From [Clostridium] symbiosum (GTDB lineage: Bacteria; Bacillota; Clostridia; Lachnospirales; Lachnospiraceae): a stretch of DNA of 64,000 nt. The position numbers and the translations under genes were made by a program. Of this stretch, positions 25,744 to 35,500 are shown in pieces. Numbering within the stretch: position 1 is the stretch's first letter; each line of letters opens with the position of its first letter. The stretch covers positions 3,962,001-4,026,000 of the forward strand of contig CP143946.1 of NCBI GenBank assembly GCA_036419695.1. Reading direction: 5' to 3'. Under the pieces are notes generated by a model. It did no database searches and was not told where the DNA came from. It worked only from the letters and a program-made list of their open reading frames with translations.

Positions 25744-27096
25744 TTACGTGATTACCCTGTACAGCTCCGTAAGCGCCTCCTCATAGTGCTCCGTGCCAAC
25801 CGCGGCGCAGGACAGGAGAATCCTTGGAAGTCCCTTTTCCTTCCCCGCCTCCGGCGCCACGGCCCGGACGGCGATTCCGGCCTGGGCAGCCTGTTCCGCT
25901 ATCTGTTCCGATGTAAGCTCCGTGCGCAGTTCCGCCAGAACCAGAAATCCCGCCTCGCCCAAATGGGGGATTGCCCTGCTGCCGAATATCCTTCCGATAT
26001 CTTCGCAGAGCTTTTTCGCCTTTGCCGTATACAATTTCCTGGTTTTCCGGATCTGGCTTTCCAGATGCCCGTCCCTGATAAACTGGCAGAGCGCTATCTG
26101 TTCCGCCTTGGATGCCGTCTGGTTGTAATAACGCCCCCGCTCCTTATAATGCTTTAAAAGCTCCGGCGGCAGCACCATGAAGCTCATTCGGATGGACGGA
26201 AGCAGCAGCTTCGAAAACGTACCCAGATACACGACGCTGCGGCCGCCCGACAGCCCCTGTAGGGACGGGGTGGGCCTGTTGTAGTACCTGAATTCGCTGT
26301 TATAGTCGTCCTCGATGATCAGGATATCCCGCTCAAATGCCTCTTTTATCAGCTCCATCCGTTCCGAGATATGCATCACCTCGCCCCAGACCGTCATCTG
26401 GGACGGCGTGAGGTAGCAGATGCTGCCCGGCTCGGCCCCGCCGTTTTCCGCGGCGGTTCTGATATCTTCGGTCCTGAATTCAAAGTCCTCGAAGATGGTG
26501 CGTCCCTGCCTGAACCCCGGGTTGTAGAAATAGGCCGTCTTTCTTTCCTTCACCATGGGGCAGAGGATGTGGAGCAGGCTCTGGACACCGGCTCCCACCA
26601 CGATGTGGTCGGGCGTGCAGATTACATTGCGATGGCGTCCCAGGTAACTGCAGATAGCTTCCCTCAGCTCCAGTTCCCCCTGGGGCTCGCCGTACGACAG
26701 AAGCCGCTCGTCCTGCCTCAGAGAACTCTTAATATACCTCCGCCACAGATCGAACTGGAAACTGTCCCGATCCACGTTGGAGGATGCAAAATCATACCGT
26801 ATCTCAGGCTCTTTCTTCTTTACTCCACTGCTTTCCCACTCTTTCCCACGCTCCGAGTTGAGCAGTTCGGTTACGTAATATCCGCTCTGCGGCCGTGATA
26901 TGATATATCCTTCCGCGGCTAACAGCATATACGCCGTCTCAACCGTGGTCCTGGAAAGCTGAAGCTGCATCGAACATTTCCGGATGGAGGGAAGTTTGGA
27001 ACCCGGCTCCATTTTGCCGGAGCAGATTAAATCTCTATAATAATTATAAACTCTCAGGTAACGGCTCTGGCCCGGATCGTTTAAGTCGAGTTTCAT
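25744..27096 (-). CDS. MocR-type regulator: GntR winged helix fused to class I aminotransferase
   Basis: 450 residues. An N-terminal GntR HTH (about 5-75, KLPSIRKCSMQLQLSRTTVETAYMLLAAEGYI) is joined by a linker to a PLP-fold I aminotransferase domain (about 110-450) with IEDDYNSEFRYYNRPTPSL and the PLP Lys in GTFSKLLLPSIRMSF. Proteins of this kind (GabR, PdxR, TauR) sense PLP or an amino-acid adduct and control nearby metabolic genes. The target here is not evident: the neighbours are recN upstream and the GerA-family gene converging. It may regulate genes elsewhere. Confidence 0.92.
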   Translation of the reverse strand: MKLDLNDPGQSRYLRVYNYYRDLICSGKMEPGSKLPSIRKCSMQLQLSRTTVETAYMLLAAEGYIISRPQSGYYVTELLNSERGKEWESSGVKKKEPEIRYDFASSNVDRDSFQFDLWRRYIKSSLRQDERLLSYGEPQGELELREAICSYLGRHRNVICTPDHIVVGAGVQSLLHILCPMVKERKTAYFYNPGFRQGRTIFEDFEFRTEDIRTAAENGGAEPGSICYLTPSQMTVWGEVMHISERMELIKEAFERDILIIEDDYNSEFRYYNRPTPSLQGLSGGRSVVYLGTFSKLLLPSIRMSFMVLPPELLKHYKERGRYYNQTASKAEQIALCQFIRDGHLESQIRKTRKLYTAKAKKLCEDIGRIFGSRAIPHLGEAGFLVLAELRTELTSEQIAEQAAQAGIAVRAVAPEAGKEKGLPRILLSCAAVGTEHYEEALTELYRVIT

Positions 27097-27112
27097 GTTT
27101 CCTCCTATTTTA

Positions 27113-28774
27113 TCAGCTCTTCCTGCGCTCCGCCAGTTCCTTCATCTCTCTCGCATTCTGCCGCACGGCCTCGGTGATCTCGGCGCCTCCGAGAAGCCTG
27201 GCCAGTTCCTCTGTCATCTGTTCGCGGTTCAGCGGCCGGATCGTGGTCGTCGTCCTTCCCTCTTCCACTGCCTTTCTGATTTCAAAATGACTGTCCGCCA
27301 TGGCGGCAATCTGCGGCAAGTGGGTGATGCAGATGACCTGGTGGCTCCTCGCGATGACCCCCAGCTTCTCCGATACCATCTGCGCCGTCCGTCCGCTGAT
27401 GCCGGCGTCGATCTCGTCGAAAATCAGGGTTGGGATATCATCCGTTTCCGCCAGCACCGTCTTCACGGCCAGCATGATACGGGAAAGCTCACCGCCGGAA
27501 GCGACCATGCCGAGAGGCCTCACCGGCTCGCCCGGGTTGGTGGAAATCATAAATTCCGCTTCATCGTATCCGGCCGCAGTATAATGGCCCAGCTTCCTGA
27601 ATTCCATAGAAAACTTCACATCCAGGAAATTCAGCTCTTTTAAGCTGTCCTCGATCTTCTCCGTAAGCTCCGCGGCGATTTTCCGTCTCAGCTTCGACAG
27701 ATCGGCCGACATCTTCTCCAGTTCCTTTTCCGTCTCTTTCAGAGCCTTTTCCGTCTGCACGCGGAGCAGGTCGTAATGTTCCAGTTCTTCCAGACGCTGC
27801 TTCTTCTCTTCCAGGCTCTTTAACACGTCCTCTATGGTTTTCCCGTATTTGTTTTCCAGGTTCCGTATCAGATCCAGGCGTTCTTCCACCTCACTGAACG
27901 CCTCACCGTCAAATGTCATCTCCTCCATATGGGCGGAGATTTCCCTTGTCAGGTCACTGAGCAGCGAATCCACGTCGTAAAGCTGGTCACGGATACTGCG
28001 GATTCCCTCATCGTACTGAAGGGCATCCTCCACAGCCCTGAGCGCCTTTGACACGCCGTCCGCGCTCACCGCCTCATGGGCCATGGCAAGGCTCTCCGTA
28101 ATCTTCCTGGCGTTGGCAAAACGGCGGTACACCGACTGGCACTCCTCCTCTTCCCCGGGCTTTAACGCCGCATTCTCGATCTCGTCGATCTCAAAACGGC
28201 AGAAATCCATCTCCCGCAGCCTCTGTTCCTGATCCAGGTTCATGGATTCCAGCTTTTTCCTAAGCTCTATGTACTCACGGTATTTCTCCGCTATATTCTG
28301 TTTTAAACCGGCGGCCCGGGATTTTCCGTATTCATCGAGAATTTCCAGATGTCTGGCGTGATAGAGCAGAGACTGGTGCTCATGCTGTCCGTGAATATCA
28401 ATCAGCAGGCCGGTTATCTCCCTCAGCCGGGCCGAGGTCACCGTCTCGCCGTTGATCTTGCTGATGCTTCTGGCCGGCATGATCTTCTTAGAAATGATTA
28501 TAAGACTGTCGTCGTCCGGAATTACGTCCAGACGCTCAAGTTCCTTCCGTTTTTTTTCATTGGTCACGGAAAAGACCAGTTCCACATAGGCGCTGTCGCA
28601 GCCCTGGCGTATCAGATCCCTGGACGCTTTTGCCCCCAGAGCTACGTTGACCGAGCCTATAATTACGGATTTGCCGGCTCCCGTTTCGCCGGTCAGTATA
28701 TTGAGCCCGTCATCGAATTCCACCTCGGCGGAATCGATGAGGGCCAGATTTTTAACATGCAGATGAAACAGCAT
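27113..28774 (-). CDS. recN: DNA repair protein RecN
   Basis: 553 residues, SMC-like ATPase. Walker A is LTGETGAGKSVIIGSVNVALG at the N-terminus; a long coiled coil (about 160-370, rich in Glu, Lys and Leu) follows; the C-terminal signature is VASGGELSRIMLAVKTVL with Walker B TLIFDEIDAGISGRTAQMV. It acts early in double-strand break repair. It is the last gene of the nusB-to-recN operon, 76 bp after argR. Confidence 0.96.
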   Translation of the reverse strand: MLFHLHVKNLALIDSAEVEFDDGLNILTGETGAGKSVIIGSVNVALGAKASRDLIRQGCDSAYVELVFSVTNEKKRKELERLDVIPDDDSLIIISKKIMPARSISKINGETVTSARLREITGLLIDIHGQHEHQSLLYHARHLEILDEYGKSRAAGLKQNIAEKYREYIELRKKLESMNLDQEQRLREMDFCRFEIDEIENAALKPGEEEECQSVYRRFANARKITESLAMAHEAVSADGVSKALRAVEDALQYDEGIRSIRDQLYDVDSLLSDLTREISAHMEEMTFDGEAFSEVEERLDLIRNLENKYGKTIEDVLKSLEEKKQRLEELEHYDLLRVQTEKALKETEKELEKMSADLSKLRRKIAAELTEKIEDSLKELNFLDVKFSMEFRKLGHYTAAGYDEAEFMISTNPGEPVRPLGMVASGGELSRIMLAVKTVLAETDDIPTLIFDEIDAGISGRTAQMVSEKLGVIARSHQVICITHLPQIAAMADSHFEIRKAVEEGRTTTTIRPLNREQMTEELARLLGGAEITEAVRQNAREMKELAERRKS

Positions 28775-28850
28775 CCCATCACCCCTTATCCGTTACAGTT
28801 CAGCCTGCGGCCAAACTGCAACAAAATACAACTTTGCCGAACTATAATCC

Positions 28851-29300
28851 TTATCCTGCTATGAGCTTCTTGATCTTATCCATCAGTATGATAGTGTCGT
28901 CCACGGTCCTCACGGCGCACATAACAGTGTCGTCTCCCGCGATACAGCCTACAATTTCGCCGAAATGCAGGGAATCGAGAGCCGCGCCCACGGCCATAGC
29001 CATGCCGGATACCGTCTTGATCACAAGTATGTTCTGCGCCATATCCATGGAAAGGAAGCTGTCATGGAGAATCCTGATGTATTTATCGTTAAACGCTGTC
29101 TGGGGATGAAATACCGCGTATTTCTGGCGGCCATTCTCCGTCTGGATCTTGGACAGCTTGAGTTCCCTGATATCCCTGGACACGGTGGCCTGAGTCACAT
29201 TATATCCTTCTTTGTTGAGGTACTCCGCCAGCTCTTCCTGGGTCTCTATCTCATACTTGCCAATTAACTCTACAATTTTGCTGTGACGTTCCAATTTCAT
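28851..29300 (-). CDS. argR: Arginine repressor ArgR/AhrC
   Basis: 149 residues, normal length. The N-terminal winged HTH has ELAEYLNKEGYNVTQATVSRDIRELKLSKI; the C-terminal oligomerisation/arginine-binding domain has VIKTVSGMAMAVGAALDSL and GCIAGDDTVMCAVRT (Asp pair binding arginine). It represses arginine biosynthesis and activates catabolism. ATG 29300 follows GGAGGATAGTATA. Its place between nadK and recN is a standard Firmicutes arrangement. Confidence 0.96.
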   Translation of the reverse strand: MKLERHSKIVELIGKYEIETQEELAEYLNKEGYNVTQATVSRDIRELKLSKIQTENGRQKYAVFHPQTAFNDKYIRILHDSFLSMDMAQNILVIKTVSGMAMAVGAALDSLHFGEIVGCIAGDDTVMCAVRTVDDTIILMDKIKKLIAG

Positions 29301-29382
29301 TATACTATCCTCCGCTCTCCTGTCTCCGTATATCTGCATCTATGCCCGATGCGCCCGCATTTTAAACTTCCTGCGGCCGATC

Positions 29383-30234
29383 CTATATCTGCCTCATCTT
29401 ACACCTGATGTTTTCAAGAAAAGAAACCTGCTTCAGCTGGATCAGCGTGGTGGTGATCTCCGAACGCTCCACCTCGATCCGGTCCCCTTTCCGAAGCTCC
29501 ACGACCGTATCCCCATCGAAGCTTAAAAACTGCTCCACTTCCTCCCCGCCGGACACTTTCATCATAATCCGGCTCTCCGGGGAAATGACAATGCTCCTGG
29601 AATTGAGGGTATGGGGACAGATGGGCGTCATGATAATCATGCTGGACTCCGGCGCCGCAATCGGGCCTCCGGCCGACAGATTGTAAGCCGTAGAACCGGT
29701 CGGGGTCGCCACGATCATTCCATCGGCGGAATACTGGTTAAACAGTTCCCCGTTGACGTAGAGATCAAACTTCAGCGTGTAAAGTCCCGTCCTGCTCAGA
29801 ATTATGTCGTTGAGGGCGATATCCTGCGCCACCGTGACGCCTTCTGAAACTACCCGCCCCTCCAGCATCATCCTCTTTTCCAGCCGGTAGTGATCCGCCA
29901 TCAGCTCTTTCAGCGCAGGGACGATATCCTCCTCCCTGCTTATCTGTGTCAGATAACCGAGATGGCCCATATTGACGCCGAACAGCGGTAAATCCCGCCC
30001 GGCCAGATCCCTGGCCGCCTGTATCAGCGTACCGTCGCCGCCCAGCACGAGCACACACTCCGTCTCCTGCGGAACCTGCTTTCTGTCGGTATAGCGGTAC
30101 TCCGAAGATCCCGGATTCTCACTGTCCCATCTGAGACATTCACAGCCATGGCTGTTAAGATACTCCGAGATTACCTCCGCCCCCTTTTCCGCGTTCTCCT
30201 TCTCCTTATTCACAATCAGGTAAAAATGTCTCAT
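29383..30234 (-). CDS. nadK: NAD kinase
   Basis: 283 residues. The ATP/NAD-kinase motif VLVLGGDGTLIQAARDL and FGVNMGHLGYLTQ lie near residues 60-95, and ATPTGSTAYNLSAGGPI near 170-190. It makes NADP+ from NAD+. ATG 30234 is preferred since GGGAG lies 8 nt upstream; an in-frame ATG at 30252 lacks a ribosome site. It lies 86 bp after tlyA in the operon. Confidence 0.95.
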   Translation of the reverse strand: MRHFYLIVNKEKENAEKGAEVISEYLNSHGCECLRWDSENPGSSEYRYTDRKQVPQETECVLVLGGDGTLIQAARDLAGRDLPLFGVNMGHLGYLTQISREEDIVPALKELMADHYRLEKRMMLEGRVVSEGVTVAQDIALNDIILSRTGLYTLKFDLYVNGELFNQYSADGMIVATPTGSTAYNLSAGGPIAAPESSMIIMTPICPHTLNSRSIVISPESRIMMKVSGGEEVEQFLSFDGDTVVELRKGDRIEVERSEITTTLIQLKQVSFLENIRCKMRQI

Positions 30235-30320
30235 CCTGTGTTCTCCCGGCATTATGCCATCCGATGTTTTTGAATGTCCCGCAGCCTTCCCGGCTGTCTC
30301 TTTGAGGCCCTTACAGGCCG

Positions 30321-31136
30321 TTATGCCTGCTTATCGAGCTGTTTGTGGGCTTCCTCCACAACCTGCTCCGGATTCACCGCCATATCTTCATAGCGCTCTC
30401 CCTCCGCGTGATTCTTCAAGTGAAGCAGGTACTCAATATTTCCTTCCGGTCCCTTGATAGGGGAGAATTCCAGGTTCAGCACTTCAAAGCCCGTCTCCAC
30501 AGCAAAACTGATTACCATGTTAATTACTTCAAGATGGGTCTTTTTATCCCTGACAACGCCCTTCTTCCCCACCTTCTCCCTGCCGGCCTCAAACTGGGGT
30601 TTAATCAGGCAGACAATCTGCCCGTCCTCCGCCATCAAATTTTTAACCGGCCCCAGCACCTTGGTAAGGGAAATAAAAGAAACGTCTATGGATACAAACT
30701 CTATTTTATCACCGATATCCTCCGGCACCACATATCGGATATTGGTTTTTTCCATGCATACGACCCTCGGGTCGTTTCTCAGTTTCCAGGCGAGCTGCCC
30801 ATGGCCCACATCCACCGAATACACCTTGACGGCCCCGTTCTGCAGCATACAGTCGGTAAAACCACCCGTGGACGCCCCCACGTCCATGCAGACTTTGCCC
30901 TCCAGCGTCGCTCCGAAGTGGGTCATGGCCTTTTCAAGCTTCAGGCCTCCGCGGCTCACATATTTGAGCGTGGAACCCCTTACCTCTATTTTGGCCGTCT
31001 CCTCAAAGGAGGTTCCCGCCTTGTCTTCCTTCTGGTCATCCACATAGACAATCCCGGACATGATGATTGCCTTTGCCTTCTCCCTGGACTCGGCCAGGCC
31101 TTTTTTCACCAGAAGTACATCTAAACGTTCTTTCAT
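30321..31136 (-). CDS. tlyA: TlyA-family 16S/23S rRNA 2'-O-methyltransferase (hemolysin A family)
   Basis: 271 residues. An N-terminal S4 RNA-binding domain (ERLDVLLVKKGLAESREKAKAIIMSG) is followed by an FtsJ-like Rossmann methyltransferase with CMDVGASTGGFTDCMLQNGA (SAM site), VSIDVSFISL and LIKPQFEAGREKVGKKGVVRD. TlyA adds 2'-O-methyl to cytidines of rRNA. The ATG overlaps the dxs stop codon as ATGA, with GGAGGAAAACAG as ribosome site. Confidence 0.93.
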   Translation of the reverse strand: MKERLDVLLVKKGLAESREKAKAIIMSGIVYVDDQKEDKAGTSFEETAKIEVRGSTLKYVSRGGLKLEKAMTHFGATLEGKVCMDVGASTGGFTDCMLQNGAVKVYSVDVGHGQLAWKLRNDPRVVCMEKTNIRYVVPEDIGDKIEFVSIDVSFISLTKVLGPVKNLMAEDGQIVCLIKPQFEAGREKVGKKGVVRDKKTHLEVINMVISFAVETGFEVLNLEFSPIKGPEGNIEYLLHLKNHAEGERYEDMAVNPEQVVEEAHKQLDKQA

Positions 31137-33022
31137 CTGTTTTCCTCCGAATCAGGAAATTCGCTCTTCAGTTCTTTCTTCAGTTTCTCCAGTATGGAAT
31201 CGCTGTCGATTCCCAGATCGCTTCTCAACTTGGAGACATTGCCGTGCTCCACATAGGCGTCCGGCAGTGCGATATTGACCACCTTAATGGCAGGATAATG
31301 TTTCTGCACATAATCGGTGATACGCTCCCCGTATCCGCCGCGCAGCACATTTTCTTCCAGTGTGATGATACAGCGGTGGTTTTTTGCCAGGTGGTCCACC
31401 ACATCCGTATCTGCCGGCTTGATAAAACGGCCGTTCACCAGCGTGCAGGAATGTCCCATCTCTTTTAATTTGTTCCGTATATGCTCCGCCGTGCTGACCA
31501 TGCTGCCCACGGCCAGAAGGGCAATGGAGTCCTCCTCAAAGAGGATTTCACTCTTCTTATATTCCACCGGGGCCAGGAATTCCTTGAGTCCTCTGTACGC
31601 CTGGCCTCTCGGATAGCGGATGGCCATCGGGCCGTCGTAATCCACTGCGAAGTGAAGCATTTCACGAAGCTCCCAGAGGTTCTTCGGCGCCATAACGCTC
31701 ATATTGGGAATGGAAGACAGATAAGTCAGATCAAAAATCCCCTGGTGCGTCTCTCCGTCGCTTCCCACAAGTCCCGCCCGATCGACACAGAACAGCACCG
31801 GCAGATTCTGGATACAGACGTCATGGACAATCTGGTCATAGGCCCTCTGAAGGAAGGAAGAATAGACCACTACCACCGGCTTTAACCCGGCCGCGGCCAT
31901 TCCGGCGGCCGAGGTCACCGCATGTTCCTCGGCAATCCCAACGTCGAAAAAGCGCTGCGGATACAGCCTGGAAAAACGTTTCAGCCCCGTCCCATCCGGC
32001 ATGGCCGCGGTGACGGCGACGAGTTTCTCATTCGTCTCGGCTATCTTGCAGATTTCCCTGGAAAATACATCGGTGTAGGACGGATACAGTTTTTTCCCAA
32101 TTGGTTTTCCCGTCCCGATATCGAACGGTTCCACGCCGTGGAAAGCCGATGGATTTCTCTCAGCCGGGATATAACCTTTTCCCTTTCTGGTCATTACATG
32201 GATCAGGACGGCATGGTTGATTTTCTTTGCCTCCCTGAAAATCTTCGCCAGTCCCTTCACATCATGGCCGTCAACCGGCCCCAGATAGGTAATTCCCATA
32301 TTTTCAAACCACATGCCCGGTACCAAAAACTGCTTGATGCTGTTCTTGGTGCGCAGCAGCGTGTCCACCAGATCATTGCCGATCATCGGAACCTTGGAGA
32401 GCGTGCCGGCCACATTCTTTTTCAGCATGTTATAGCCCTCGTCTGCCCGCAGGTTGCTTAAATACCTGGACATTCCCCCCACATTCTCGGAGATGGACAT
32501 CTTGTTGTCGTTCAGTACAATGATAAAGTTCTTCTTCAGGCGGGCCGCGTTATTTAACGCCTCATAGGCCATTCCGCCGGTCAGGGCGCCGTCGCCTATC
32601 ACGGAAATAATCGAATAATCCTCCCCCAGCACATCACGTCCCTGGGCCATACCGAGCCCGGCGGAGATGGAGGTGGAACTGTGTCCCGTGTCAAAAGCGT
32701 CAAAAGGGCTTTCCTTGCGTTTAGGGAAGCCGCTCAAGCCTCCGTACTGACGCAGGCCGTCAAAGTTGTCCTTCCTGCCGCTCAAAATCTTATGGGTATA
32801 GGACTGATGCCCCACATCCCAGATAATCTTGTCCTTGGGAAGGTCAAAAGCCAGATACAGGGCGATGGTAAGTTCCACAACTCCCAGGTTGGAGGCCAGA
32901 TGGCCGCCCGTATGGCTGATTTTCTCTATTAAAAATGTGCGGATCTCCTCCGCCAGTTCTCTTAATTCCGTCTCATTAAGCTTTTTTACATCATCGGGTC
33001 CATTAATTTTATCTAAAATCAT
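31133..33022 (-). CDS. dxs: 1-deoxy-D-xylulose-5-phosphate synthase
   Basis: 629 residues. The TDP-binding motif GDGALTGGMAYEALNNAARLK lies near 150-170, with HQSYTHKILSGR and HSSTSISAGLGMA upstream. The transketolase pyrimidine-binding domain has DVGIAEEHAVTSAAGMA, and FCVDRAGLVGSDGETHQG contains the conserved recognition loop. It makes DXP from pyruvate and glyceraldehyde-3-phosphate, the first step of the MEP isoprenoid pathway. It lies after ispA, which uses the pathway's products. ATG 33022 follows GGAAGAAGCC. Confidence 0.96.
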   Translation of the reverse strand: MILDKINGPDDVKKLNETELRELAEEIRTFLIEKISHTGGHLASNLGVVELTIALYLAFDLPKDKIIWDVGHQSYTHKILSGRKDNFDGLRQYGGLSGFPKRKESPFDAFDTGHSSTSISAGLGMAQGRDVLGEDYSIISVIGDGALTGGMAYEALNNAARLKKNFIIVLNDNKMSISENVGGMSRYLSNLRADEGYNMLKKNVAGTLSKVPMIGNDLVDTLLRTKNSIKQFLVPGMWFENMGITYLGPVDGHDVKGLAKIFREAKKINHAVLIHVMTRKGKGYIPAERNPSAFHGVEPFDIGTGKPIGKKLYPSYTDVFSREICKIAETNEKLVAVTAAMPDGTGLKRFSRLYPQRFFDVGIAEEHAVTSAAGMAAAGLKPVVVVYSSFLQRAYDQIVHDVCIQNLPVLFCVDRAGLVGSDGETHQGIFDLTYLSSIPNMSVMAPKNLWELREMLHFAVDYDGPMAIRYPRGQAYRGLKEFLAPVEYKKSEILFEEDSIALLAVGSMVSTAEHIRNKLKEMGHSCTLVNGRFIKPADTDVVDHLAKNHRCIITLEENVLRGGYGERITDYVQKHYPAIKVVNIALPDAYVEHGNVSKLRSDLGIDSDSILEKLKKELKSEFPDSEENR

Positions 33023-33157
33023 GGCTTCTTCCTTATTATGCAACTGCTCACAGCTCTGCGATACGGCATTGCCGCGGACAGTTGCTTTATTGTTTGTTGC
33101 TTTATTAACCGTTTATCATCCTCTGATAACATTTCATTACCTTCAGAACAGTTCTGC

Positions 33158-34039
33158 TTATTTTTCTCTGCTCACCAGTACTTTAATCAAATCTTCCAGA
33201 AAATCATTTCTTCCGGGAAGGGAATAGAGGATATCGACTGCCGTCTCCGAAAGTTTTTCAACATCGTGTCTGGCCTTCTCAATGCCCTCCAGGCTCACAT
33301 AGGTTGTCTTATTATTCTTCTCGTCGCTTAAGACAGGTTTTCCGAGTATCTCCTGGCTGCTGGTGACATCCAGTATATCATCCTGAATCTGGAACGCCAG
33401 GCCGATGGCTGCCGCCATCCGCTCCACCGTCTCACATTCTTCATCTGATGCGCCGCCCATCACCGCGCCGATGACCATGGCCGCCTCTAACAGAGCGCCC
33501 GTCTTCAGGCGGTAAATAAAGTCCAGCTTATCCTTCGGGATCAGCTTGTCCGTCAGTTCAACGTCCACCGTCTGGCCGCCGATCATGCCGTAGATTCCCG
33601 TCTTCTCCGCCAGAATCCTAATGCATTTGCCCACCCGATCGGCGTTCGGCGTCATGGCAAATGCCTTGGCCGCCGTCTCGATCGCATAAATCAGCAGGGC
33701 ATCTCCCGCCAGGACCGCCATATCATATCCGTAAACCACCCAGGTGGTCTTCTTGCCTCTTCGGTACTCATCGTTATCCATACAGGGAAGATCGTCATGG
33801 ATCAGGGACGACGTGTGAATCATCTCAATTGCCGCCATAAACGGCTCTATCTCACTGCCCTGGCCGCCGAAAAGGCGGTAAACCTCCCTCATTAAAAGCG
33901 GACGCAGACGCTTTCCGCCGGCCCTGACGCTGTAGTTCATCGCCTCAAAAATCGTCTTCTGGTGTCCCTCCTCTGCTGGCAGATAGGAATAAACCACTTT
34001 CTCCACTTCATCCGTATATTGTAAAAGCTGCTCGTTCAT
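33158..34039 (-). CDS. ispA: Polyprenyl (farnesyl/geranylgeranyl) diphosphate synthase
   Basis: 293 residues. The first Asp-rich motif is in SSLIHDDLPCMDNDEYRRG (DDxxD) and the second in LAFQIQDDILDVTSS. GGKRLRPLLM near 35 binds the allylic substrate. Short chain length is expected for FPP/GGPP synthases of this operon position. The ATG shares one base with the xseB stop (TGATG), so translation is coupled. Confidence 0.94.
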   Translation of the reverse strand: MNEQLLQYTDEVEKVVYSYLPAEEGHQKTIFEAMNYSVRAGGKRLRPLLMREVYRLFGGQGSEIEPFMAAIEMIHTSSLIHDDLPCMDNDEYRRGKKTTWVVYGYDMAVLAGDALLIYAIETAAKAFAMTPNADRVGKCIRILAEKTGIYGMIGGQTVDVELTDKLIPKDKLDFIYRLKTGALLEAAMVIGAVMGGASDEECETVERMAAAIGLAFQIQDDILDVTSSQEILGKPVLSDEKNNKTTYVSLEGIEKARHDVEKLSETAVDILYSLPGRNDFLEDLIKVLVSREK

Positions 34040-34281
34040 CACTGTCTCACATCCTCCGAATTGTTGCCGTTAAGCACCAGAATCTGTTTCTCCACTTTGT
34101 CTATCTTGCCGCTGCAGGTCTGCACCAGCTTCATGCCGGCCTCATAGTATTTAAAAGAATCCTCCAGGGAAACCTCTCCGTCTTCCAGATTCCTGATAAT
34201 CCCGTCCAGCTCGGAAAAGATCTCTTCAATAGAAAGGTCTTCTTTTGCTGCAGCCTCTTTCTTATTTTCGTTTATCTCCAT
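34039..34281 (-). CDS. xseB: Exodeoxyribonuclease VII small subunit
   Basis: 80 residues. IEEIFSELDGIIRNLEDGEVSLEDSFKYYEAG, then KLVQTCSGKIDKVEKQI, is the helical XseB hairpin. A slightly long N-terminal tail of about 16 residues precedes it. It partners XseA encoded 16 bp upstream to degrade single-stranded DNA. Confidence 0.94.
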   Translation of the reverse strand: MEINENKKEAAAKEDLSIEEIFSELDGIIRNLEDGEVSLEDSFKYYEAGMKLVQTCSGKIDKVEKQILVLNGNNSEDVRQ

Positions 34282-34297
34282 ATTGTTTCACCACATC

Positions 34298-35497
34298 TCA
34301 TTTCTTCTCTGTCTTCAGCACTTCAGCTTCAATCTTTCCATCCAAAACGCGTATCAGAAGATGCTCGCCCGCTTTCACCGAGGACACCGATTCAACTCGT
34401 TTTCCGTTCTCATCGGTCAGAAAACCAAATCCTTTACTGATCTTCTCAAGCGGGGAAAGAGCATGAAGACGGCCGCCGAGGAGCGCCATCCTGTGCTTTC
34501 TGTCCGTCAGTTTCTGCATGAGCAGCCGCTCCATCCGCTCTCCGGCATCGGCCAGTCTCTGGCGCTTCTCGTTGAGCTGCCGTTCCGGGTTATAGAGCCT
34601 TAAACGCAGACGGTACTGCTCCAGCTTATAGGCCGCCATGTCTTTTCTTCCCGACAGTGCGCGGTACAGTTTCTGCTTCGCGTCCCTGAGCTGTCCTTCA
34701 AAGAGTGAATAGTCGAATACGGCCAGCTCTGCCGCCGCCGACGGAGTGGGCGCTCTCAAATCCGCCACATAGTCCGCTATCGTAACATCCGTCTCATGGC
34801 CCACGGCAGAGATCACCGGCGTCTTGCAGGCAAAAATCGCCCGCGCCACGATCTCTTCGTTAAATGCCCAGAGATCTTCAATGGATCCGCCGCCGCGTCC
34901 CACGATCAGCACGTCCAGCTTCATCGCATCCAGGAGCTCGATTCCCCTAGCTATACTGGCGGCCGCCCCCTCTCCCTGGACCTGAGCCGGGCAGAGGATA
35001 AGCTGCACATAGGGATTACGCCTTGCCGCGATATTCATGATATCCCGGATAGCCGCTCCGGTGCTGGCCGTCACAATGCCCACCTTCATCGCATACTTCG
35101 GAATGGGACTCTTGTATTCGGGCGCAAACATGCCCATCTCCTCCAGCTCGTTTCTGAGCCGTTCAAAGCGCTTAAACAAATCGCCCGCCCCATCCAGAGT
35201 GATCTCAGCGGCATAAAGCTGATAGCGGCCATCTCTTTCGTACACTTCAATGCTTCCCTTGACAACGACCTGCTGGCCTTCCTCCATCTTGAAGTTAAGC
35301 CCGCGCCTCTTCCCGGCAAACATAACCGCCTGAATTGCTCCGAGGCCGTCCTTCAGCGTGAAATAAATATGTCCCGACGAATGGTACTTGCAGTTGGACA
35401 CCTCTCCCTTAACTGAAATCCGGTTCAGGGCATAGTCCTGGGCAAACATATTCTTAATATAGGCATTGACCTGCGATACAGAATAAACACTTGCCAT
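34298..35497 (-). CDS. xseA: Exodeoxyribonuclease VII large subunit
   Basis: 399 residues. An N-terminal OB-fold (VSQVNAYIKNMF, ISVKGEVSNCKYHSSGHIYFTLKD) precedes the catalytic domain with GIVTASTGAAIRDIMNIAARRNP, VGRGGGSIEDLWAFNEE and PVISAVGHETDVTIADYVADLRAPTPS. A coiled coil extends to about 350. It starts 3 bp after the nusB stop. Confidence 0.96.
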   Translation of the reverse strand: MASVYSVSQVNAYIKNMFAQDYALNRISVKGEVSNCKYHSSGHIYFTLKDGLGAIQAVMFAGKRRGLNFKMEEGQQVVVKGSIEVYERDGRYQLYAAEITLDGAGDLFKRFERLRNELEEMGMFAPEYKSPIPKYAMKVGIVTASTGAAIRDIMNIAARRNPYVQLILCPAQVQGEGAAASIARGIELLDAMKLDVLIVGRGGGSIEDLWAFNEEIVARAIFACKTPVISAVGHETDVTIADYVADLRAPTPSAAAELAVFDYSLFEGQLRDAKQKLYRALSGRKDMAAYKLEQYRLRLRLYNPERQLNEKRQRLADAGERMERLLMQKLTDRKHRMALLGGRLHALSPLEKISKGFGFLTDENGKRVESVSSVKAGEHLLIRVLDGKIEAEVLKTEKK

Positions 35498-35500
35498 TCT